Assembly: GCA_033961575.1 (NCBI GenBank)
Contig: CM066735.1
Location: forward strand, 31,143,501 to 31,207,500
Direction: 5' to 3'
Length of the DNA stretch: 64,000 nucleotides
Source of the DNA: Aselliscus stoliczkanus
Lineage: Eukaryota; Chordata; Mammalia; Chiroptera; Hipposideridae
The notes under the pieces were generated by a model, which was not told the DNA's origin, made no database searches, and worked only from the letters and a program-made list of their open reading frames with translations. This document shows, piece by piece, positions 1-12,228 of this stretch. Each line of letters begins with the position of its first letter. Within the stretch, counting starts at the first letter, position 1. The translations under genes were made by a program, and so were the position numbers.

Positions 1-506
1 AGAAACAATTTGTGACATGACTGCCCTTAAGGAATTGACATCCTTAAAAGAGTGATTATGTATAACCTTGAAACAGTCTATAATTTAGCCAGTCAATATA
101 TAGAGAGTTACTTAATATTTTAGTACTCAAGGCATTCTGTAGGTTTAATAGTGAGTGTGAGGAGATATTTGTCACCTCTGGGAACATAGTAGGGTAAAAC
201 AGTAAATTATTAATTGTAAAGCATAGTATGTCCCTTAAGGGGTCATAATATACATTTTAAATAAATGTGTGATAAAAACATTATATGCTTTAGAGTGTAG
301 TGGGAAGAGAAAACAATAGTCTAAAGTGGTCAAAGAACATTTTTACAGAGGGGCTGGGTCTCAAAGTGTAGAGATATTCTAGACAAAGAAGAGAGGGAAG
401 GAAACGTAGATCTAATTTATTTCATTCCATTTGAAACAAAACACGACCTTCTAAAAAGCAAACAAACAAATGAAAGATCGATTATGAGCCAAGTTTACAT
501 GATATA

Positions 507-637
507 CAGAGGGTGGCAAAAAATATATATACACATTTTAAGAAAGGAAAAAAACTGTATTAAAATTGTAATACTCAACATACACCGATAACAAAAGATG
601 AATAAAAGTCATGTATACATTTTTTTGGCACCCATGG
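507..637. mobile_element. Short mariner-like element (MITE)
   Basis: About 131 bases with imperfect terminal inverted repeats: the left end reads GGGTGGCAAAAAA and the right end, inverted, GGGTGCCAAAAAAATG. TA dinucleotides flank both ends (505-506 and 638-639), as expected for Tc1/mariner insertion. No transposase is encoded, so it is non-autonomous. The family name is not certain. Confidence 0.75.
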
Positions 638-782
638 TATATATATAAAATTATATAATCTCATATATATGATATATATACATAAGATACATAAGAAATG
701 TATATAAGATATATATATATTAGATATATATAAAATTGGTATGAGCATACAATTATTAAAAATTCTCATATTTTCACTTTAG

Positions 783-941
783 CTACAACATTCATTCAGT
801 GGAAAGATCAGCTTCGCGGCTTCTTACAAATTTGATAAGTAAACAAAATACTCATAATGATTCAAATTTTGAAAAAGAGAAGAAGATTTTGAGGAGGAAA
901 CTATGGAAAGCAATACGGACTCAAAGGAGAAACTGTGCTTT
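783..941 (+). CDS. DDX60: DDX60 exon a, linker before second helicase domain
   Basis: The acceptor follows TTTCACTTTAG; the donor is GTGAGT at 942. Only one frame is open: one leading base, then 52 codons and two trailing bases. The product starts YNIHSVERSASRLLTNL and becomes lysine- and glutamate-rich with KEKKILRRKLWKAIRTQRR. This is the charged, poorly conserved linker between the two helicase domains of DDX60, so identity rests mainly on position and phase continuity with the next exon. Confidence 0.75.
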
Positions 942-1904
942 GTGAGTATTTTTACTTGAGTTGTGAAATTTTAAATGTTTAATGAAATATATGAGCATTC
1001 AACTATTTCATAATTCAAAGTTGTTTTTATGATGTGATGATGTGACTTTTTCTCTTTCTGTGACACATGAAGTTATCTTAATTATACTTTATTTTTGGTG
1101 GGACATTTAGAAGAGGATTTTTGAATAGTTTAATAATTGTACAATAGTTTATAATAATTTCCTTCATTGTATTAGCTTCCTTTTTCTTAGACGTACAAAT
1201 TATAGGTTTGTTTTTTTTTAGAAATTGCAAGTTTGCAAATTTGCCTACAATACAGTACATAAATGTTTTTACTACTTATAAAAGATAGCCATTAAAATAT
1301 CAAATAGCTAATTAGTCAGAACAAGTTCACTAACACATTTATCTTTTAATATAACAAAGAAATATGATTTTAATAGTTTTATGCCTTTGTTGTCTTAACA
1401 TAAAGCATACAGATATGTAAAGAAATGCCTCTTTTTGTTTCATTCTGATGTATAAATTAAAATGGAAAACATGATATATGAATTTTGTTATATAATTTTG
1501 TTTGATAATAGTTACACAATTCTCACCCTCGCTCAGGATTCTTTCCTAGCATTTGTCCTTACACATTCTTTCGGGGAAAAAAAATAATAACTATATATTT
1601 CTTTTTTTCTTTTCTGACTGTTTCAGGAATATTTCTGGAATGGGGATAGTCATATAGAATAGATTTGGGTATTAAGCATGAAATTGCTTGGAGGAGAGCT
1701 ATTTTAATGGACCAGCAGTTTGCTCACCCTTCCTCTGTATGCCATTTCACCCAAGCAATGACTTATTGAGCAATACCCCAAAATATCTCAAGGCTAATTT
1801 TGTCACTTACAGAAGAAAAAGATAATTACAATGTATGTTAGAAAGAAGACAGTCTACCAGATAAAATTTTTCAAATACTTCTCCAACTATAAAGAATTTG
1901 AATT

Positions 1905-2075
1905 TGGTAGAAGAGGGTAAAGGGGGTCAAATATATGGTGATGGAAGGAGAACTGACTCAGCGTGGTGAACACACAATGTTACATATAGATGATGTATTA
2001 TAGAAATGTATACTTGAAACCTATGTAATTTTACTAACTATTATCAACCCGATAAATTTAAATTTAAAAAAAGAG
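1905..2075 (+). mobile_element. Non-LTR retrotransposon 3'-end-like repeat
   Basis: The segment has the feel of a mammalian L1-type 3' terminus: TGAAACCTATGTAATTTTA, then a near-AATAAA (GATAAATTT) and an A-rich tail. It ends in the intron about 380 bases before the next DDX60 exon. Recognised from memory only. Confidence 0.4.
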
Positions 2076-2452
2076 TTTGAATTTGTCTGCAATTATTAGG
2101 AATATTGAATTTTTTATCAAATTTAATGTCAAAAATATAATTCCACTGGATATAGAAATTAAAAATTTGGTTAGCAAGAGAGATGGGAGAGATGCAGAAG
2201 GTTTTCTATTTCCTGTCAAATACATCTTAATGCATACATTTAAAATATACTTAAATGGTAAGCTGATGAACAGTCAATTGAAATAATTACAGTCTGATGA
2301 ATATCCTCTTGAATCAGGGCATTGTGTTTTGGGTTTTAATTACCTGGGATATTTTTTACCTAGCATTTATATACATAACCTAAAACTTAAAAACATAGAG
2401 GAATATGCTATAATCAATATATTTACTGATTTTCTTAATATTTTATATTCAG

Positions 2453-2597
2453 TTTTTTTAATTCAGATTCAGGTGCTAGAATTCAAAGAATCATTTTATT
2501 GTCAGCTGAAATAAAGGAAATAAGGAAAAACCTTAAGAAGCTTTATGCAGTTTCTCCAGACTGTACTTATACTGATCGTACAGTTGTGGATAATCAG
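2453..2597 (+). CDS. DDX60: DDX60 exon b, linker region
   Basis: The segment encodes IKEIRKNLKKLYAVSPDC followed by TYTDRTVVDNQ, which parallels the human DDX60 stretch ending in PxDCTYADQKAVDTE. The donor GTAAGA follows at 2598. Three AGs precede the conserved part, at 2451-2452, 2465-2466 and 2471-2472. Only the first (exon start 2453) joins in frame to the exon ending at 941. The two downstream AGs shift the frame into a TAG within a few codons. The start is therefore chosen by phase. Confidence 0.75.
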
Positions 2598-2639
2598 GTA
2601 AGATAAAAGAAACAGGGACGCATTCAAGTGTGTTTATTG

Positions 2640-3030
2640 GCTTGCTAGGACTGCTGGAACAAAGCACAGAGTGAGTGGGTTAAGCAACAGAAGTTTATTT
2701 TGTCCCAGTTCTGGAGAGTAGAAGGTATTGTTAGGGTTGGTTTTTCTGAGAGCTGGGAGGGAATGACCGGGACCAGGTCTTTCTCCTGGGCTTGTAAATG
2801 GCTATCTTCTTAACATATCTTCATATTGTTTTCCCTTTGTATGTGTCTGTGTTCAAATTTCCTCTTCTTATAAGAGCACTAGTCATATTGGATTAGGATC
2901 CACCCTAATGACCTCAATTTAACTGAATTATTTTGTAAAAGCCCTACCTCTAAGTGTGGTTACACCCTGGGGTACTGGAAATGAGGACTTTAACATAAGA
3001 ATTTTTGGAGGAACACAATTTAGCACATAA
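2640..3030 (+). repeat. Old interspersed repeat, copy 1 of 3
   Basis: It shares an ordered set of blocks with 12825-13260 and 58010-58390: GCTAGGACTGCTGGAACAAAG at the left, AGAAGTTTATTTTGTCCCAG, TAATGACCTCAATTTAACTGA and, at the right, GGAACACAATTTAGCACATAA (given in part). All three copies are in the same orientation. It is LTR-like in length, but the family is not named with confidence. Confidence 0.6.
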
Positions 3031-3611
3031 AAATGTTTGTAGTGTCTATACTGTGATATGGAATTTATAGAACACACAATATACTTCATCTACATTGATC
3101 TTGAAACAATAGATGGGAAACTAAAGTTGGAGCCTGGAGAAATTAAGATGATTCTTGTAAGTTCACACAGCTATTAAAAGCAGCTCAAAGACTTGTGCCA
3201 AGGTATAATTCCAATATCTATGAAATTGCCTTTATTAATTGAAGTTATTTATAACTATTCCTTTATACAGGCAGAAATACAAAAATGTAACATTTTTTTT
3301 CTGAACTACAAGCTTGAGTAACAACTTGCTGAAAGAACCTCAAAATTATATTTGTCTGCTGGAAGTTCTTCCACCTCTGTTGTTTATGTACCTTGTACCT
3401 AGTTCCTCAAATTGGAAACCTGCAGTTGCGATTGTTTTACACTTCTCCTTCCTGCCACATTTCATTCAAAAACTTAACTCTAGAGCACAGATAGACACCC
3501 TAAGCAATGGGTGCTCGTGAAATGATTGTTGGTTGACCTAATTGTTCATGTGATAGTCAGAGAACTGTGGTTCTTACTCGTTTATGCTTTTTTTCTTTCC
3601 TTAAGTTATGG

Positions 3612-3797
3612 GAGTGGGGAGAAGGAGAGGCAGAATAAGAGAGAGAGAAAAGGAGAGAAAAAAAAACGATAATAGTGATTGATAGAGATAGACAGACATG
3701 TACAGAATCAGACACAGGAAGTTTTGGAGAAAGAGAGAAAGGAAACAAAGGGAGAGGGAGAAGGTTAGAGAGGTTGAGAGATAGAGATAGACACAGA

Positions 3798-3853
<56 letters not shown>

Positions 3854-3905
3854 CAGGAAATGAGAGACACAAAGATAACACACAGAAAAGATAGACAGGA
3901 AGATG
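3612..3905 (+). repeat. Purine-rich tract with (GA)n
   Basis: About 290 bases nearly free of C and T on the + strand, with a pure (GA)n core at 3801-3849. Shadow frames of low-complexity Arg-Glu or Ser-Leu repeats cross it and are not genes. Confidence 0.95.
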
Positions 3906-4532
3906 TTGAGAGAGCGAAAACAACCAACATGTCAGTTGGTCAGACATGATGAAAATCATGGTGATGAAAAAATTTTAAAAAGTAAGTTAGATTTGAATTA
4001 ACAGCAAAAATACAACAAAATGGGGATGGTAGAAAATCACACTAAACTGAGAATTTTGGTAGAGATGGGTTTTGGTACCAGACTCAGGGCACCCCGGTCC
4101 ATCACCCACCTCTTGTCCTTTCCCTTCAGTGTTTCCTTATTACCCTTAGTTCAGTCCATTAGAGCTACAACCAGTGATTGAACACTCTGGTAGCAAGGTT
4201 AGGCCTCAGCTACTCTGTGGATATAGGGAAGAAAATGGAGTGCATATTCCTAATGAGGAAATGGATGAAGAAAGAATCATCACATATAAGGTTGAGTTGC
4301 ATTTGTCTGTATCAAAAATCAGGCTTCAAATGTCAGGAACTATGAAACAATTCTACTTAAATACCATATATTGTAGTTTAAATAAACTTTCGATGCTGGC
4401 TTAAAACACAACTACTCTTCTGAAGTGTGTCCAACTGTGCATTGCTTTCTAAACAATCTTTTAACACATAACATTGTTAAGTTGAAGGGTAAATTCTTTA
4501 ATATGATATTGTGAACTCTTTGGGTATTTCAG

Positions 4533-4685
4533 ACTTTAACAAAGATCTTATACAGACTGAGAGGAACGAGGCAAAGATACAAACTGCATGGTCTGTTAAG
4601 GCGGGGCATTGGATATCACCACGGTTCAATGGAATATAAACAAAGACAAGTTGTAGAGATGCTTTTCAGACTGAAGCACCTTAAG
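4533..4685 (+). CDS. DDX60: DDX60 exon c, GIGYHH motif of helicase domain 2
   Basis: This exon has 51 codons, phase 0 at both ends, acceptor GGTATTTCAG and a weak donor GTTGGT. It contains RRGIGYHHGSMEYKQRQVVEML, written here in part as RRGIGYHHGSM. The human counterpart reads ERGIGYHHSAM. In Ski2-like helicases this segment lies at the start of the second RecA-like domain and contributes to RNA and ATP handling. The preceding 20 residues are arginine-rich and diverged. Confidence 0.88.
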
Positions 4686-5299
4686 GTTGGTGAACGTCAA
4701 GGGTAATTTTCCTAAAAGCAGCATCTTCATTCCTTTAGATGAGGAGGGGGAAGAAATGTACCCTGTCAGTTTGTGGGAAAATCACTCTATCTATCCCCCT
4801 ATAATCCCTCCTCTTGAAGGATTGTCCTGCTAACATTTTAGCACATTTTATATTCTGTTCTTTTAAATACAGTTTTCCATAGTTAATATATAATGTATAT
4901 GCAACTTGGGATCGTGTCTATTTTGCCTAATAGTTTATATTTAAGTCAATTAGTAACTAGCATTATGAGTGCATCATAATATACACTTATATAATTTATT
5001 AAAACATTCTGCTGCTGTTGAAATTTTTTGTTTATAAACATATGCCATCATTTCTGATTGTTGATGGGACCAGTTGAGTCTGCAAAGTGAAATAACTGTT
5101 TCAAAGACCAAAAGTGATTTTCAGGCTCTAGAAATATATTGCTACATTTTTTTTTTTCCAGAATGACTCTATTTATTTACTTTACCTTGACAAATTTTGT
5201 GTATTGTGGTTAAAAACTGGAGTTGTAAATATAGTGTAGAGAGTACCTTATATACTATGCACTCAATTTCCAATATTAATAACATCTTACATTAGTATG

Positions 5300-6180
5300 G
5301 TACCTTTGTTATAATTAACAAACTAATGCTGAGAAAAGTTTTATTAACTAAAGTCCATTCTTCATTCATATTTCTTCAGTTATTCCTCTAATATCCATTT
5401 TCTGTTCCATATATCTGGCTGTGACCGTTTCTCAGATTTGCCTTGGTTTTGAAGATCTTAATGATTGTGAGGATAGTTGATCAGCTATTTTGTAGAATAT
5501 ATCTCAGTTGGGATTTCTCCGATGTTTTCTTATGATTAGTTGGGAACTATGTATTTCTTGAAGAAATACCACAGGAGTAACATCTTATTCTCATCATATC
5601 ATATCAGGTTATAGACTATAGACAGGACTTATCATTATTGATGTTAGTCTTGAGCACTTGGCTGAGATTGTGCTTGTTAGACTTCTCCACTATACACTTA
5701 CCTTTTATTTCCACTTCCATACTGTCCTCCTTGGAAGAAAGTCACTATGCACAGATCACACTTAAGGAGTAGATTGTTCAATTATACTCCTTCTAGTTGG
5801 AGTATCTACATAAATTATTTAGAATTCTATACAAGAACTGTGTCTCTTCTCCCTCATTTATTTATGTATCCAACATATATGTATATCAGTATGGATGCAT
5901 GGATATTTATTTTATGCTTTGGATTATAATTTGGTGCTACTTTACCTATTTTCTTGCTCAAATTGTCCCAGTTATGACTGTTGGGAGCTTTTTCACTTGC
6001 TTCCTGTATCCTTTTATCATGCTTCTTCCGTTGTGAATGTCGTTGTTTTTGAGCGCTTTCGGACTTTCTGGCAAAGTACGATGCTCCCTCATCTTGTATA
6101 TTTCTTGCCTCAGTGTTAGAATAAGTCATGTCTTTAAAGAGCCCTGACTTCTTTCAGATAAGCCTGAGAAACTATTACAA
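5300..6180 (-). mobile_element. Old L1 (L1M type), antisense
   Basis: The segment recalls the antisense of an old mammalian L1, with blocks such as CACTATGCACAG, GTATCTACATAAATTATTT and CATGGATATTTATTTTATGC in the usual order. No intact reading frame remains. Assigned from memory. Confidence 0.6.
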
Positions 6181-7249
6181 CCAAGAAAAGCCAAAGGAAA
6201 CATGTCTACCGAATGTAATGTGATACCCTGGGTGGATCCAGAAAAAAGACATTCAGTAAACACTAAGGGATCTGAAAAAAGTGTGAACTTCAGTTAATAA
6301 TGTAGTGATTCTTCTTCATTAATTGTAACAATGTACATTACAAATTTAAGGTGTTAAGAATAGGGGAAATTGAATGCAAAGTATAGGAACTCTGTACTAT
6401 CATCACAAATTTCTATAAATCTGAAAGCGTTCTGAAACATAGAGTTTATTTAGAACTGTGTTCTATACATGCATTAAAATACATGTTCTGTATATTCTGG
6501 TTTCAGTGTTCTGTGAGGTTTCTTAATTTAAATCTGTATTATTGGTAATTGTTTATATTTTATCAATTATTGAGAGTAGAATTATTGAAAATAGAAAATG
6601 TTAATATCTCTTCCTCTTAATATAAATTTTTCCATTTCTCTGCAGTTCTGCCATTATTACTTTATATGTTTTAATATGTACTATATTGTATAAGCAAACA
6701 GCATTAAGGATAAAGCACATGAAAAGCAGTCTGAGAAAATAGATTCATAGACCAACCAAAGCAATTTTATAAATATTAATTATATTATGTTACTCCCCTT
6801 TCTCTTAAAATCTAAACTCCCTAGAGAAATTTTTTTTAAATGCTTGATGTGACCTGGTTTCTGCTCTCCCTCTGAATTTATCCCTTACTGTTTTCTTAGT
6901 AATGTTTTCATGTAAAATAATACTCCTTTTTCAACCTATTGCTTTTATTTATACAAAAAAAATAAAATCCACTGAATTGCTATGACTTCACATCATTTTG
7001 CAATCTGAAAATGCTAGCTAATTGTAATATTAAGGAAAACATTAAAGTGAATGCAAATGTTTATGAGACATAATCCCAAAAGAAAATGTAGTAGAGTTTG
7101 TATTTTAGATGACATTGGCTTCCCATTGGAGCTTTACTCAAGAAAAATTATTTCAGGAGGTCTAATCTAGTCAAAGTTTAGAGACTGTGCATGTATTTAT
7201 GTATTCTATGTTAAATTAAACAAAAATTTGTTTTATCTTTCATCCATAG

Positions 7250-7354
7250 GTGGTAACAGCTACCTCCTCCCTTGCTTTGGGAATTAATATGCCATGTAAA
7301 TCTGTTGTTTTTACAGAAGATTCTGTTTTCTTGGATGCCTTGAACTTCCGACAG
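7250..7354 (+). CDS. DDX60: DDX60 exon d, helicase motif V
   Basis: This exon has 35 codons in phase 0 and directly continues the previous exon (HLK then [15 protein letters not shown]). The human motif is TATGTLALGVNMP, so motif V is intact apart from conservative changes. It is followed by [20 protein letters not shown], which leads into motif VI in the next exon. Motif V couples nucleotide state to RNA binding in superfamily 2 helicases. The donor is GTGTTT, a weak match. Confidence 0.95.
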
Positions 7355-7968
7355 GTGTTTATACTACTTGCCTTATGTTACATTTGTATGCATAGGGTTG
7401 GGAACATCTATTCAGTAAGCCAAGATAAACCAGGTTTATGCTAAAACATATAGGAACTAGCAAAATATTTCTAAATGGGTTTTAGGTATATGACACTGTA
7501 TAAACATGATTATATTTAAAGACATTTTGAGTACTTATTGACTGGCTAAATAAATTAGTTTTCTTTAGAATACTCCTGATTTGATACATATTATTGAACT
7601 TAAACAAAAATAATATGAAGAAGTAACCACATCTTCTGAGCACCCAAGATGCCAGTCATGTACAATGTTCTCAGTTCAGACTAGTTTCTGGAAATACATG
7701 GGTAAATAAGACAGAAATTGCCCCTACTTTAAAAGTCATTATCTTAAAACCTAGGTGTTACTAAAAAAAGCAAACATATTTCAGTAATATATTTGTAAAA
7801 TAAGATAATATTTTAAACTTTGCTAAAATTAATATACCAAGCAACAAAGAACTATTTCAAGATTTTTGAAAATTTAATGTTCCACATGGTATAGGCAAGT
7901 TAAACATTAACTATTTACAGAGACAAGATTTGACATTATTTAAAAGTGTTATATGATCATCTCTTTAG

Positions 7969-8169
7969 ATGTCTGGTCGTGCAGGAAGACGTGGAGAAGA
8001 TCTTATAGGAAATGTGTTCTTCTATGGTATCCCGTTACCTAAGATAGAAAGACTCTTAAAGTCAAATGTGCCGAGGCTGAAGGGTCAATTTCCTCTAAGC
8101 ATAACCTTGGTTCTCAGACTTATGTTGTTAGTTGCTAGAGCAGATGACAAAGAGGATGCCAAAGCAAAG
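7969..8169 (+). CDS. DDX60: DDX60 exon e, helicase motif VI
   Basis: This exon has 67 codons in phase 0. It begins MSGRAGRRGEDLIGNVFF, the Ski2-family motif VI QMSGRAGRRG with both arginine pairs present. The arginines act as finger residues for ATP hydrolysis. It continues through PLPKIERLLKSNVPRLKG and PLSITLVLRLMLL to DDKEDAKAK, all close to human DDX60. The acceptor is CATCTCTTTAG and the donor is GTACAG. This is the best conserved exon in the window. Confidence 0.97.
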
Positions 8170-8892
8170 GTACAGTGTTTCATATCATTTAAATTGCTTT
8201 AGTAAATTTAAGCTCAATTTTATAATAAATTACATAAATGGTATAAACTGAAAGGAATACAATATCAATGTGCTGTAAATAAATTCACTATACCATTTGA
8301 TTCTACTTTATAGTGCCTTTATTCAACACAAAAACAAGCTTTTAACCTTATGCTTTCAAATATATGGAAAATGAAGCCCATGATTTTCCTGTTATTGTCA
8401 TCCCTGGGCTCTGTATATGTTAGAAAAGAAATATTTTTTTTCTGTAATTATATCTGGTCAAAAACATCTCCCAAGTCAAATTTCAAAGAAATAACTAATG
8501 GTTGAGAAATGTAAAAGATACTGAAACATTCATAATTATTGGTTTTACATTATTATACCTTATTTTACTTCTTACCTGCCATAAATAAAATTGTAATTAT
8601 TTATCTCTCCCTCTAAGTTTTTCTTACCATTTTCTATTACACACATAAAATAGTAAAACATTTTGGAATAACTAATCATAATAAATATAATAAATATTAA
8701 TATAATAAACTAATATTTAATGCCTAATTAAAAAATGTAAAAATATATCATATATTATATTTACTACGTAAGTATATATAGCTCCCAGTTCTGCAACAGA
8801 AATGTTTAGTTGTTATTTGGATATTACATTCTAGGACACACTATAAAATGTGCTTAATATCAAACTTGATATTTTGATATATGCACTTATAG

Positions 8893-8997
8893 GCATTATC
8901 CGTTCTCCAACATTCATTGATGTCCTTCAAGAAGCCCAATATCAAGTGCATGTTGAAGTTTTACTTTATATATTCTTTGCAATTTTTGTTCACAGAG
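8893..8997 (+). CDS. DDX60: DDX60 exon f, C-terminal region
   Basis: Thirty-five codons in phase 0, ALSVLQHSLMSFKKP onward to YSLQFLFTE, matching the human segment LSVLKHSLLSFKQP to FSLQFLVKE. Acceptor CACTTATAG, donor GTAAGA. It is a helical segment after the helicase core, of unknown specific role. Confidence 0.93.
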
Positions 8998-9144
8998 GTA
9001 AGACTTAAATGCATTTTCACTAAATTAAGGTGTTAGTATATACATTTAGATTCACTGTACTAAAATCTCCTTTATTAATAACTTGCTTGCTTGATATTCC
9101 TGAGATCTAGAGGCTGAGGTTCACATGTTAAAATTGATTTCTAG

Positions 9145-9289
9145 GGATACCTGAATCAAGAATGCATTCCCATTGGGTATTCTGGACTTGTGTCCCATTT
9201 GCACTACCATGAACCTGCAAACTTTGTTCTTGTAAGCTTGCTGGAGAAATGTTTATTTCACAAGTTGTGTGTTCCAATCAATGCAAAAG
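9145..9289 (+). CDS. DDX60: DDX60 exon g, C-terminal region
   Basis: Forty-eight codons plus one base. The exon contains GLVSHLHYHEPANFVLVSLL, nearly the human GLVSHLHYHEPSNLVFVSFL, and ends NAKG across the splice. Donor GTAAGC. The second half (LEKCLFHKLCVP) is more diverged than the first. Confidence 0.94.
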
Positions 9290-11096
9290 GTAAGCAAATT
9301 TTCCTTTCCCAAATATTTACTCATTAAATTGTGTGCACAAGCACATACCTATAGGCACACACACACACAGACCACACATATCTTTACATATATCCATACA
9401 TTCTCCATAACTGCATTCACTTTGGATGGTGTGACGTTTTCTAGTTGGTTTTTCTCTTAATGCATTTTGAACACGTATCTTACTTTATATCAATGAATAT
9501 GTTTATAAAAATATTAATATATGCATGGTGTATTTGTAATGTAATATAAATAGTCTAAATGACCAATTAATGTACTTTAAATTAGAAACAAATAAACCAT
9601 TAGAATAATAAATATAATTCTTCTGAAATCACAAAGCATTTTTAATATATATCAGTTGAAATAAATTGCAATAATATATGTAAAACTACTAATTTGTCCT
9701 TTTTATGTGTGGTCATTGGTATGAAAAATAGGCTTCTTTGTGTTATCCCCATATTTTGCTTCTAATGTTAGGTGTATCATAGTATAAGAAGGTGATAATT
9801 CAAAATCAAATATAAACTAGAAGAATATAATGGCATCACAATGTCATCTGTAATGACTTTATTTTTTAAATAATAAAATATTTTTTCCCCTTTTCTGTAA
9901 CTTTAGCATAATGTCATTTAATTTGCTAGAGAGAGAAATAATGTGACATGATCCAAACTCAAATAAAGACAGCTAGGAACTGAAATATAAAGTTATCATT
10001 CCATTGTTCATTTTATTTTCAGTAAATTACCAACTTTGGTTAAAATGACATAAAAAATAATGAAAGTAATATTGTATAATATACCATAGAACTACTAATA
10101 CATCAAATTATAAATCCCTTAATCCATATTAATCTATATTTTTCCATGAAAGGGTCATAGAAAGTAATCACTGAATTTTACTTATTGTATAAATATTTTG
10201 AGTAATGTATCATAACATTACAGGAATTAAAAAACCTGAAAATAATTTGTCATAATGCTATCAGTATAAGCCCATCAAGTTGAGGGTTTTTTGTTTATGT
10301 GAAGTCTGGAAGCTTTACTCATAAGGCTCTACATTTCTCCAATAGTATGATGCAGTTGTCACTTCAAAGTATTGCAGTTTCCAAGATATCACATGAATAG
10401 ATGTCGTTTACTCATTCACTTACTAGTTAGTGATGAAGTGGCTATCAGTGTGGACATGGAGCTCTGTTAAATACTGTGGCCGATTAAAAATTGGCATTGA
10501 GATACAGGTTTTCCCTCCAGATTCAGTCCTTAAAATACTGTAAGAAATTGGGCATATGGAAATGTGGGAAATAGATATTCCAGGGAGAGAAATATCAGGA
10601 GCAAAGACATGTCAATAGGAGTAGTAGCAGTGAGCTCTTTTCGGACTATAATGTGTGCCAAAGAGAGAGTGGGTGTGGATTGACATTTGGCCTTGAATGG
10701 CAGATAAGCAATTTGTAAAGCAGTGTAAGGCCTTCTTTTGAAGAGAGGTGGAAAAGCTGAGTGGAACAGAAGCAGCAAAGAGAAGGTTTAAAGCCCATGA
10801 TGGAACTAAAGGGCAAATGGCTACTTTTTTTTTTTTTTTTTTGGTTCCTACAGCTAAGAGTGGATCCAAGGATTCCAACAATCTGTGTCAGTAGGAAGTC
10901 AATTAGTCTGCATATTTATAAAGTAATATTGTAACTTATTTAAAGTAATTCTTTAAACATGTGGAAAATGACTTTTTCAAATGTGTCTTACCTTGAAATT
11001 TTAAGTTTAGGTATTAAGAACTGGCTCCGGATATTTATAAAATGAGGATATTTATTCTCTAAAGTTTTGAAAAATTAAACTCTTTCTTTTAAACAG
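9290..11096 (+). other. DDX60 intron, no clear element
   Basis: AT-rich intron with a short (CA)n near 9357 and a T-run at 10825-10842. No gene, SINE or LTR is recognised. The minus-strand frames at 10530-10881 show no family resemblance and are treated as chance. Confidence 0.5.
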
Positions 11097-11218
11097 GTCC
11101 AAAGAAATTTTCTGATGATGTGATGGAAACTTTAGTGGTGGTGTTAGCAAATCTTTTTGGGAGACACTATCTTTCTCCCTGTGTGAAAAAATTGAAAAAG
11201 AGATTTCCTCATTCAATG
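11097..11218 (+). CDS. DDX60: DDX60 exon h, C-terminal region
   Basis: Two bases complete the glycine codon of the previous exon, followed by 40 codons. It carries KKFSDDVMETLVVVLANLFG and then RHYLSP. Human DDX60 reads KHFSQDVMEKLVLVLAHLFG here. The segment after RHYLSP is basic (KKLKKRF) and unlike human, where FQDAHFEF occurs. Acceptor TTTTAAACAG, donor GTAAGA. Confidence 0.92.
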
Positions 11219-11639
11219 GTAAGAAAAAAATATGTACCAAACCTTGTAATTTTTCATAAAATCTTTCCATTATAACACCCAGTGCAGTTATATTTTTCCA
11301 ATAACAAAGTTTCGATGTCATTCACTCAAGTTCTTTCTTCATCATGCTCCAGTCAGTTCTTGGTATATATAGTCAGTGACTCCTCAGTTGTGGAAAAGAT
11401 TGAGGTTTTATTTAAAAACAAAAACTTTATTCCTGACAGAGAGTTTTCATAAGAGAGTAACATAGGATTTTTTATTAGATTGAAGATGATCTCAAATACC
11501 ACATTCAATGGTAAAATAATTGCCACAGTAACATTTATATTTGAAGACATGAATGTTCAGTCTAACAGTGATTTGAGAATACTGTTCTGGGAATTCTACT
11601 CATTGCCAATGGCAAGAAATAAAAATATGATCTAACTAT

Positions 11640-11910
11640 GGGAAAGTTAAACATAGTGAGTTTGAAGCACAGTAGAGTAATTTAAAGCCAGATTCTTGGA
11701 CTCATTCCCAGCTCTACCACTTAGCACATAAGTAGCCTTGGGCAAATTTCTTTATCTAGGCATGTTACCTATCTGTAAATTGGGAATTATAATAGCACCT
11801 ACTTCAAAGGATTGCTATGAAGATTCAAGTAATTAATATGTGCAAAGTTCTTAAAATAGTGCTTAACACACAGGAAGCACTCATTGTGTTAGCTCTTATT
11901 TTAACAATTA
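11640..11910 (+). repeat. MIR
   Basis: It shows the MIR order: a region with TCCCAGCTCTACCACTTAGC, then CTTGGGCAAATTTCTTTAT, ATCTGTAAATTGGGAATTAT, and a final GTGCTTAACACACAGGAAGC. Confidence 0.85.
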
Positions 11911-12182
11911 TTGTTATTTACAGATGGATTGACTGGCTACTGAAAAAGCCAAATAACCAACAGAAAAATGATTACAATTAATGACAGTTTTGTAAGTCTT
12001 CAAATGCAAAATAGACCTAATGAAATGTATAATTTTCCCATACAAAGAAAATGCAGTGTAAAATAACCCCACCAATAGAAAAAATGGAAATTAACAATAA
12101 TATAGTTTACTTGTTAACATGGCCAAGATTGCAATTAGCAGTTATGTTGACAGGACTGTAAATAGATATTTAAAAAAAAACA

Positions 12183-12185
<3 letters not shown>

Positions 12186-12226
<41 letters not shown>
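12186..12226. repeat. (TA)n microsatellite
   Basis: An uninterrupted TA run of about 40 bases abutting the A/T tail end of the composite element at 12226-12724. It probably grew from that tail. Confidence 0.95.

Positions 12227-12228
<2 letters not shown>

Noticed and set aside
3557..3959. Overlapping frames of 62-109 aa rich in Ser-Leu or Arg-Glu
   Set aside because: They are translations of the (GA)n tract in all frames, with no non-repetitive domain.
10530..10881. 82- and 89-aa minus-strand frames
   Set aside because: No domain, poly-Lys from the T-run, and no conservation signal can be seen.
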